In this document: piece after piece, positions 22,578 through 28,443 of the stretch
Layout: each line of letters starts with the position of its first letter
Position numbering within the stretch: position 1 is the first letter of the stretch
Assembly (NCBI GenBank): GCA_009908925.1
Contig: JAAAOH010000308.1
Location: forward strand, 1 to 28,443
DNA length: 28,443 nt
Source: Spirochaetota bacterium
Lineage (GTDB): Bacteria > Spirochaetota > Spirochaetia > DSM-27196 > PWMO01
Direction: 5' to 3'
Program-made: the position numbers and the translations under genes
Notes under the pieces: model-generated
Seen by the model: only the letters and a program-made list of their open reading frames with translations
What the model was told of the DNA's origin: nothing
Database searches by the model: none

Positions 22578-25055
22578 ATGAAATTGACGGCACAGCAGGC
22601 ACGGCGCCACGTTGACCCCTCCGACTTGAGTATCGAGTCCACACGGGAAGCGGACCGAATCAGCGAGATCATCGGTCAGGACCGGGCGCTCAAGGCGCTT
22701 CAATTCGGTCTACAGGTGGACGGAAAGGGATACAATATCTACGTTTCCGGCCCGCCGGGCATCGGGAAGATGACCTCGGTGGAGTCGTATCTCGAGCGGG
22801 TTGCCGCGGAGCGGGACACACCGCGCGATTGGTGCTTCGTCTACAATCTGCAGGATCCCTATCAGCCTCGTGCAGTCGGCTTGCCCTCCGGCAAGGGAAA
22901 CGAGTTCAAGTCCGACATGCAGCACTTGCGGGAGGTCGTCGAGCGCGATATTCCGGGTGTCTTCCAGGGTGAGGAGTACAGCCGGCACCGCGAGGAGGCG
23001 CTCAGCGATGTGCAGGAGCGCGGCCAGGAAATCTCGCGCAAGATTCAGGAAACGGCGCAGGAAAAGGGCTTCGTGCTGCAGTCGACCGTAATGGGTACTG
23101 CCGCCGTCCCGGTCAAAGACGGACAGCCGCTGCGCGATGAGGACCTTCAGCAACTGCCACAGGGGGAGCGCGAAGAGATCGAGCGGAAGCGACAGGGGCT
23201 CCAAAAGGAAATTCGCAACCTCCAGAAAGACTACCGCCGCCTCGACCGGGAGGCCCGCGAAAAGGTGAACGAACTCGACCGGCAGGTCGTGCAGAACCGC
23301 ATAGAGGGGCCGTTCGAGGACCTTCGAGAGAAGTACGAGGGCAGCGAGACGGTCTGCGCGTACCTCGACGAGATGCAACAGGACATCCTCGACAATGTCG
23401 AAACCCTCAAAGAGTCGGCCGGGCAGCAGGAACAGCAGGGACAGATGAACCCGCAGGTCAAGCGCCAGCTCGAGGCGATGCGGGAACAGTTCTTCAAGAA
23501 ATACGACGTCAACGTCATCGTGGATCACAGCAGGCGATCGGGGGCCCCTGTGGTTGTGGAGCTGAACCCCAACTACAACAACCTCGTCGGTCGGATCGAG
23601 AAAGAGATGCAGATGGGGGCGCTGAACACCGACTTCACCCTGATCAAGCCGGGTGCGCTGCTGCAGGCGAACGGCGGCTTTCTGGTACTCCCGGTTGAGG
23701 ATGTCCTTCGAAACGTCTACAGCTGGGATGCGCTCAAGCGTGCGCTGCGCAGCGGGGAGCTTCGGATCGAGGAGGGGCAGGAGCAGCTCGGCCTGATGTC
23801 GATTAAAACGCTACGCCCCCAGCCGATCCCTTTGAATCTCAAAGTGATCCTCATCGGCAAACCGATGATCTATTACCTGCTGCAGAAGTACGATGACGAT
23901 TTCCAGGAGCTCTTCCGGGTAAAGGCGGACTACGACGTGACGATGGACGCCGGCGATGAGAATACCGGTAACTTCATCGGGTTCATCTCGCACTACTGCG
24001 AGCGCGAGGGGCTGCTTCATTTCAGCCGGGAGGGTGCAGCCAAGATGCTCGAGTATGCGGCCCGCCGTGCGGACCACAAGGAAAAACTCTCCACCGAGTT
24101 CGGCAACATATCCGACGTCCTCCGGGAAGCGAGCTTCTGGGCGGCAGACGCCGGCGCGCAGAAGGTCGATGCCGAGCACGTGAACCGCGCGCTCGAGGAG
24201 AAGGTATATCGCTCGAATCTCATCAAGATGAAGATCCAGGAACTCATCGACGAGGGAACGCTCCTCATCGACACGGCCGACTCACAGGTCGGACAGGTAA
24301 ACGGACTGGCGGTCGTCAGTCTCGGTGATTACAGCTTCGGGCGTCCGAACCGGATCACCGCCACCGCGGCTCCCGGTCGCAGCGGTGTCGTCGACATAGA
24401 GCGTGAGGCAAAGCTCGGCGGGCCGGTACACAGCAAGGGCGTGCTGATCCTCACCGGCTATCTTTCCAACACCTTCAGCCGCACGGAGTCCATGAGCATG
24501 TCCGGACGAGTCGTGTTCGAACAGAGCTACCAGGGCGTTGAGGGCGACAGCGCCTCGAGCGCGGAGCTCTACGCTCTGCTCTCGGCTCTTTCCGGCGCTC
24601 CGATTTCCCAGAGCATCGCCGTGACGGGATCGGTCAACCAGCACGGAGAGATCCAGGCGGTCGGGGGCATAAACGAGAAGATCGAGGGATTCTTCGACGT
24701 GTGCAGCCTGCGAGGCCTTGATGGATCCCAGGGCGTGATAATTCCGCGGAGCAATGAGCAGAATCTCATGCTCCGCGAAGATGTGGTTGAGGCCATCGAC
24801 CGCGGCGACTTCAACGTCTGGGCGGTGTCGACGGTGGCGGAGGGAATCGAGCAGCTTACCGGCTGGACCGCCGGTGAGTATGACGAGAGCTCGGGGGAGT
24901 ACCCCGAAGGAAGCGTCTTCGCCAACGCGCGCCGGACATTCGCGAGCTTTGCAGAGACGCTGCAGAAGCGCGGGAACAACAGCGACAGGCAGGGCCGGGA
25001 GAACGCGCGTCCGACCGAGCAGGAGGAAGAGGAGGAGGGCCGCGGCGAGGAGTAG
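22578..25055 (+). CDS. Lon-related ATP-dependent protease (AAA_32/COG1067 type)
   Basis: This 825-aa protein belongs to the Lon-like family that carries its AAA module with a long insertion. The P-loop is at 58-66 (GPPGIGKMT). A charged coiled-coil insertion covers about 135-300. The second ATPase half follows (TLIKPGALLQANGGFLVLPVEDVL, LNLKVILIGKPMIYYLL). The C-terminal Lon protease domain has the Ser658 (EGDSASSAEL) and Lys701 (GGINEKIEG) dyad, 43 residues apart as in E. coli Lon. The P-loop has Met where Ser/Thr normally follows the Lys. The tail is a low-complexity run of Glu. It should degrade damaged or regulatory proteins in the cytoplasm. It has its own promoter and Shine-Dalgarno (GGGAGG). 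It converges with the cysS-like gene across 29 bp. Confidence 0.93.
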   Translation: MKLTAQQARRHVDPSDLSIESTREADRISEIIGQDRALKALQFGLQVDGKGYNIYVSGPPGIGKMTSVESYLERVAAERDTPRDWCFVYNLQDPYQPRAVGLPSGKGNEFKSDMQHLREVVERDIPGVFQGEEYSRHREEALSDVQERGQEISRKIQETAQEKGFVLQSTVMGTAAVPVKDGQPLRDEDLQQLPQGEREEIERKRQGLQKEIRNLQKDYRRLDREAREKVNELDRQVVQNRIEGPFEDLREKYEGSETVCAYLDEMQQDILDNVETLKESAGQQEQQGQMNPQVKRQLEAMREQFFKKYDVNVIVDHSRRSGAPVVVELNPNYNNLVGRIEKEMQMGALNTDFTLIKPGALLQANGGFLVLPVEDVLRNVYSWDALKRALRSGELRIEEGQEQLGLMSIKTLRPQPIPLNLKVILIGKPMIYYLLQKYDDDFQELFRVKADYDVTMDAGDENTGNFIGFISHYCEREGLLHFSREGAAKMLEYAARRADHKEKLSTEFGNISDVLREASFWAADAGAQKVDAEHVNRALEEKVYRSNLIKMKIQELIDEGTLLIDTADSQVGQVNGLAVVSLGDYSFGRPNRITATAAPGRSGVVDIEREAKLGGPVHSKGVLILTGYLSNTFSRTESMSMSGRVVFEQSYQGVEGDSASSAELYALLSALSGAPISQSIAVTGSVNQHGEIQAVGGINEKIEGFFDVCSLRGLDGSQGVIIPRSNEQNLMLREDVVEAIDRGDFNVWAVSTVAEGIEQLTGWTAGEYDESSGEYPEGSVFANARRTFASFAETLQKRGNNSDRQGRENARPTEQEEEEEGRGEE

Positions 25056-25084
25056 GCCCGCCGACCCGCGTCACGCAGCTCCAG

Positions 25085-26368
25085 CTAACCGGCGAAGATC
25101 ACCCCGAGCACGCTGTCCACGGCCGTGAGGTGCGTGCGCACACGAGCGGCCTGGTCTGCGCTGAGTCCGTAGGTCTTGCCGCGACGGACGATGTGCTCGA
25201 GCACTCCCATGAGGTCGTCGACCGCTCGCCCGAGCTGCAGATCGTTATCCATGTTCAGCGTGAACTGTCGCGGTATTTCCTCGATGATCCGGTCGCTGCG
25301 GTTGGACTCGGACTCCGGGCGCGCGGCGCGGGCGGTGGCGGCCCTGATGGGTGAGGTGGTGCGGGTTGCGAGGTCGCGGAGTTTCTCGAGCGTCGCGCTG
25401 CGCTCCTCGAGGCGTTTGTCGGTCATGTTCAGGCGTTTGCGGTAGTGTCCGTAGATCAACGCAAATCGGACGGACTCAGGGCTGTAGCCTCGCTCGAAGA
25501 GGTCGGTGGGATAGATGACGTTTCCTGTGGACTTGGACATCTTGCGCCCCTCGAGCAGCAGATGCTCGCCGTGCATCCAGTAGTGGCAGAACTCCGTTCC
25601 CGTCACACCCTCCATGACGGCGCGATTATAGTCGTGATGCCGGTACACGTTATCAATGCCCCCGCAGTGGATGTCGATCTCGTAGCCCAGCACGCGTGAG
25701 ATCATCGCCGGGTCCTGAACGTTCCACGCCGGTCGGCCCCGGCCGAGGCGCGTGTTCCAGGAGAACCCGTCGTCATCGAGGTTGCCGTGCCACAGGATGA
25801 AATCGCCGAGGTTCCAGCGCAGCCCCTCGTAGGTATCGCGCGAGAATCGGTAGCGTCGTTTGGGCCACCGGCTCATATCGAGCCCGAACACCTCACCGAA
25901 GCCCTCGAAGGTGAGCGGATCGTAATAGACGTTCCCGTCGTGGTGATAGGCGTGGCCCCGTTCGACGAGGGTCTCTATGATGCCGACGGCCTCCTCGACC
26001 GACGTGGTGGCGCGGGGTATCTCGCCCTCGGGGAGCTTGATGCCGAGCTTGCGCGCGGAATCGAGGAACTCGTCTATGACAGGTTGGGTGAGCTCGGTTA
26101 GTGTCTCACCGTGCTCTCTGGCCTCTTCAATCGCCTTGTCTTCGACATCGGTGAAGTTGATGCCCCGCTGCACGTCATATCCCCGGTACTCGAGGTAGCG
26201 CTGCAGCACATCTTCGAAGAGGAAGGTGCGATAGTTTCCCAGGTGCTGCCGTCGATAGACCGACGGCCCGCAGGTGAACAGGCGGACCGTGTCTGGAGTC
26301 CGCGGGACGAAGGCTTCGCGTCGCCTGGTGAATGTGTTGTGAAAAGTCAGGGTACTGGTCTGCGGCAT
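25085..26368 (-). CDS. cysS: Divergent cysteinyl-tRNA synthetase-like protein
   Basis: This 427-aa class I synthetase is closest to CysRS. FTCGPSVYRRQHLGNYRTF (31-49) holds the first Zn ligand Cys33 and a HIGH variant HLGN (42-45). NFTDVEDKAI (71-80), IDIHCGGID (231-239) and KMSKS (277-281) are also conserved. Against E. coli CysRS (Zn ligands Cys28, Cys209, His234, Glu238), Cys28 and His234 are kept (Cys33, His244), but Cys209 becomes Asp219 (WNVQDPAM for WHIECSAM) and Glu238 becomes Asn248. The C-terminus is about 35 residues shorter than E. coli CysRS. It may be a working CysRS with an altered metal site or a paralogue that activates another amino acid or small molecule. The start has AAGGA about 10 nt upstream. 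It is divergent from the ADP-ribosylglycohydrolase gene. Confidence 0.85.
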   Translation of the reverse strand: MPQTSTLTFHNTFTRRREAFVPRTPDTVRLFTCGPSVYRRQHLGNYRTFLFEDVLQRYLEYRGYDVQRGINFTDVEDKAIEEAREHGETLTELTQPVIDEFLDSARKLGIKLPEGEIPRATTSVEEAVGIIETLVERGHAYHHDGNVYYDPLTFEGFGEVFGLDMSRWPKRRYRFSRDTYEGLRWNLGDFILWHGNLDDDGFSWNTRLGRGRPAWNVQDPAMISRVLGYEIDIHCGGIDNVYRHHDYNRAVMEGVTGTEFCHYWMHGEHLLLEGRKMSKSTGNVIYPTDLFERGYSPESVRFALIYGHYRKRLNMTDKRLEERSATLEKLRDLATRTTSPIRAATARAARPESESNRSDRIIEEIPRQFTLNMDNDLQLGRAVDDLMGVLEHIVRRGKTYGLSADQAARVRTHLTAVDSVLGVIFAG

Positions 26369-26489
26369 CTATCCAATTCCTTTGTTCTGTGTCGTTGCTC
26401 TCTACAACGTCGCCAATCGGAACGGCTGTGGCAACAGATCGTTCACGAAACGCCGCCTGCATAGTAGCTTTTCACCAGGGAGGATGCAT

Positions 26490-27266
26490 ATGATTCTCGC
26501 AGCAGCCGTAGGTGATGTGGTCGGCTCCATCTACGAGGGACGCCCTACCAAGAGCACGGACTTCGCCCTCGTGGACGCCCGGGCCCGCTTCACCGACGAC
26601 ACGGTGCTTACGATGGCGACCGCCGAGGCCGTCCTTTCGGACGGCGACTACGCAGAGATGTATCGGCACTTTGCGCGTCGGTACCCTCATGCCGGTTACG
26701 GCGGCAATTTCCGAAGATGGTTTGTCTCCGACGCCGCCGGACCCTACGACAGCTTCGGGAATGGCTCGGCGATGCGCGTCAGCCCGGTAGGTTGGGCTTT
26801 CGATACGACCGAGAAGGTGCTCGAGCAGGCCGAGCGGAGCGCCGCGTGTACGCATAATCACCCCGAAGGCATCAAGGGGGCGCAGGCGACCGCTCTCGCC
26901 ATCTTCCGCGCCCGAAACGGCACCGCCGTCGAGGACATCGCCTCCGAGCTTACCGAACGCTTCGGCTACGATCTCTCCCGCAGCGCGAAGGAAATTCGAC
27001 CGGGCTACTCCTTCGACGTCACCTGTCAGGGCTCGGTGCCGGAAGCCATCATCGCATTTCTCGAAGGGCGCACCGTGGAGGACGCGGTGAAAATCGCTGT
27101 GTCCCTCGGCGGCGACAGCGATACCCAGGCCTGCATCGGCGGGGGCATCGCCCAGGCGCATGATCCGCGCATTCCCGCCGAGCTCGAGAAGCATGTCCGG
27201 GAGCGGATGCCGGCGGACCTGCTCGACATCAATGACCGATTTTGTGATCGGTTCTGCCGGACTTGA
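26490..27266 (+). CDS. ADP-ribosylglycohydrolase (DraG/ARH family)
   Basis: This 258-aa enzyme should hydrolyse ADP-ribose from modified proteins, nucleic acids or small molecules. The binuclear Mg site motifs are present: FTDDTVLT (about 34-41) near the start and GGDSDTQACIGGGIAQA near the end. GDVVGSIYEG (8-17) and HNHPEGIKGAQA (about 123-134) are also typical. The protein is compact for the family. Of two close ATGs (26484 and 26490), the second is chosen because GGGAGG (26478-26483) is 6 nt before it and touches the first. It is 34 bp before hslO and may be co-transcribed with it. No matching ADP-ribosyltransferase is in the window, so its substrate is unknown. Confidence 0.93.
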   Translation: MILAAAVGDVVGSIYEGRPTKSTDFALVDARARFTDDTVLTMATAEAVLSDGDYAEMYRHFARRYPHAGYGGNFRRWFVSDAAGPYDSFGNGSAMRVSPVGWAFDTTEKVLEQAERSAACTHNHPEGIKGAQATALAIFRARNGTAVEDIASELTERFGYDLSRSAKEIRPGYSFDVTCQGSVPEAIIAFLEGRTVEDAVKIAVSLGGDSDTQACIGGGIAQAHDPRIPAELEKHVRERMPADLLDINDRFCDRFCRT

Positions 27267-27300
27267 CCCCGGCGGCGTCAGTGTCGAAATTGGGGATCGA

Positions 27301-28245
27301 ATGAGATTTCAGGAAATACAAGACGAAACACTGAATCAGCACCTCGACGAGATAAGCCGGGACGGCATGGACGTATTCCTTCTGAACGAGGGGTCGGTAC
27401 GCGGGGCAGTGCTCAACGGCACGCAACTGATAAACCAGATGCGCGCCAATCATGACCTCGGCGTGCTCGAGACGCTGCTGCTCGGCCATTCATATTTGGC
27501 TGCGGGGCTTCTTACCTCGCAGATGAAGAGCCAGGACCGCATGTCGCTCTCCTTTCAGGGCGACGGTCCTGTCGGTGGCATCACCGTAGAGTCCAATGTA
27601 CATGGAGAGGTGCGCGGCTACCTGAGAAACGATTCCATCGAGCTGGATGAACCGTTGGAGAGCTTCGATACCGGTCCCTTCATCGGGGGCGGCTTCCTCT
27701 CGGTGACGCGCTTCCCGCAGGGGGCGTACGTGCCCTACACCGGCCAGGTGGAGCTCGAGTACCGGAGTATCGCCAAAGACCTGGCCAACTATTTCCTGCG
27801 CTCGGAGCAGACGCCCACGGCATTCAATCTGAGTATACAGTTCGACGAGGACGGCAGGGCGAAGGGTGCCGGGGGGTTGCTGGTGCAGGCCATGCCGAGC
27901 GCCACAGACGACACCAGGATCGAGCTCGAAGAGATCATAAAAGACCTTCCGTCGCTCGGACAGCTCTTCGCATCCGGCGACACAACCGCGCATGTGGTTC
28001 ACAACCATTTCAGTGAGTTCTCCCCCGAGATAGTTGGGACCCGCGCTGTGGAGTTCAGTTGTCCCTGCAGTCGCGAGCGTTTCGCGCGATTCCTCGTGGC
28101 GCTCGGGCCGGACGAGCTCGCCGATATCGAGGAGAACGGGCCGCTTCCGCTGAGGACGACCTGCTGGAATTGCGGAAGTACCTACGAGTTCAGCGGCGAC
28201 GCCGTGAACGATCTCCGGCGCGAGGCCAGTCCTCAGGCAGGATGA
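27301..28245 (+). CDS. hslO: Hsp33 redox-regulated chaperonin
   Basis: This 314-aa protein is Hsp33, a holdase chaperone in the cytoplasm that is switched on by oxidation and unfolding of its zinc centre. The C-terminal redox switch is complete: Cys254-Pro-Cys256 and Cys288-Trp-Asn-Cys291 (CxC and CxxC, 31 residues between). The N-terminal substrate-binding domain shows LLLGHSYLAAGLLTSQMKSQDRMSLSFQGDGPVGGI and VRGYLRN. The ATG at 27301 has GGGG six nt upstream and gives the normal family start (RFQEIQDETL); an in-frame ATG at 27232 would overlap the upstream gene. It overlaps birA by 4 bp (ATGA) and follows the ADP-ribosylglycohydrolase gene by 34 bp. No separate promoter is visible. Confidence 0.95.
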   Translation: MRFQEIQDETLNQHLDEISRDGMDVFLLNEGSVRGAVLNGTQLINQMRANHDLGVLETLLLGHSYLAAGLLTSQMKSQDRMSLSFQGDGPVGGITVESNVHGEVRGYLRNDSIELDEPLESFDTGPFIGGGFLSVTRFPQGAYVPYTGQVELEYRSIAKDLANYFLRSEQTPTAFNLSIQFDEDGRAKGAGGLLVQAMPSATDDTRIELEEIIKDLPSLGQLFASGDTTAHVVHNHFSEFSPEIVGTRAVEFSCPCSRERFARFLVALGPDELADIEENGPLPLRTTCWNCGSTYEFSGDAVNDLRREASPQAG

Positions 28246-28443
28246 ACGCCGAACGCCTGGCTCGGGAGCTGCCCGGATGGACGGTCCGCTACCACGAGTC
28301 GGTTGACAGTACCAATGCAGCAGCCCGGGCGTGGCTCAAGAGCGCCGACCCGCCGCCGCGATCGGGAATCGTCGTGGCGGACGAGCAGACCGCAGGCCGC
28401 GGACGCTTCGGTCGCCGCTGGGTGACACCGCCCGGCACGTCGG
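28242..28443 (+). CDS. birA: Biotin-[acetyl-CoA-carboxylase] ligase (partial, runs off right edge)
   Basis: The first 67 codons of biotin protein ligase are present. YHESVDSTNAAARAWL (17-32) and VVADEQTAGRGRFGRRWVTPPGTS match the biotin/ATP-binding motifs, including GRGRxGRxW. BirA attaches biotin to the carrier protein of carboxylases. The N-terminus begins directly with the catalytic domain, so there is no helix-turn-helix repressor domain and no sign of biotin-operon control by this protein. The ATG overlaps the hslO stop (ATGA), indicating coupled translation. The C-terminus lies outside the window. Confidence 0.93.
   Translation, partial: MNAERLARELPGWTVRYHESVDSTNAAARAWLKSADPPPRSGIVVADEQTAGRGRFGRRWVTPPGTS

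Noticed and set aside
26393..26409. Inverted repeat CGTTG-N7-CAACG between the cysS-like and ADP-ribosylglycohydrolase genes
   Set aside because: Five-base arms are too short to separate from chance, and no clear promoter is next to it.

Overview
The window comes from a G+C-rich (by eye above 60%), densely packed genome of a diderm bacterium. Outer-membrane-type exported proteins, a lipoprotein with a lipobox, a periplasmic HtrA protease and a HAMP-linked class III adenylate cyclase all point that way. My best guess is a free-living spirochaete (Spirochaetota). This rests on the overall flavour of the genes, not on a marker gene. I found no rRNA, tRNA, insertion sequence, CRISPR array or clear rho-independent terminator.

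Layout, left to right. (1) 1-2292, minus strand: an SOS mutagenesis operon lexA-imuA-imuB; imuB runs off the left edge and dnaE2 may lie beyond it. (2) 2375-4457, plus: a tRNA dihydrouridine synthase overlapping a two-helix RCK ion channel gene. (3) 8626-4462, minus: htrA, a zinc-finger-less DnaJ-type chaperone, a short-chain dehydrogenase and a DUF72 protein, closely spaced or overlapping and probably one operon. (4) An intergenic region (8627-8985) with nested inverted repeats and a promoter for the next operon. (5) 8986-18079, plus: six genes, none separated by more than about 40 bases. They encode a ParA/MinD-like ATPase with a long unknown C-terminus, a PH-TerB-AAA+ (CbbX/SpoVK-type) ATPase, a membrane adenylate cyclase, two exported PEGA/beta-barrel-like proteins and a lipoprotein. 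(6) 20477-18117, minus: a membrane-anchored coiled-coil/TPR-like protein converging on that operon. (7) 20561-25055, plus: a long-chain acyl-CoA synthetase and a Lon-related ATP-dependent protease. (8) 26368-25085, minus: a divergent cysteinyl-tRNA synthetase-like protein. (9) 26490 to the right edge, plus: an ADP-ribosylglycohydrolase, hslO (Hsp33) and the start of birA.

The least familiar part is the six-gene operon in (5). It joins two cytoplasmic ATPases and a cAMP-producing membrane sensor to three envelope proteins, and I know of no named system with this composition. It could be an envelope-positioning or envelope-sensing machine, but that is inference. Stress functions recur elsewhere: SOS mutagenesis, HtrA and DnaJ, the Lon-like protease and Hsp33.

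A regulatory theme also appears. For lexA, dus, the parA-like gene and the acyl-CoA synthetase, the best sigma70-type promoter lies so close to the start codon that the predicted transcript has a leader of 0-3 nt. Genes inside operons mostly carry visible Shine-Dalgarno sequences. A -10/-35 pair can be found by chance, so this needs transcript 5'-end data.
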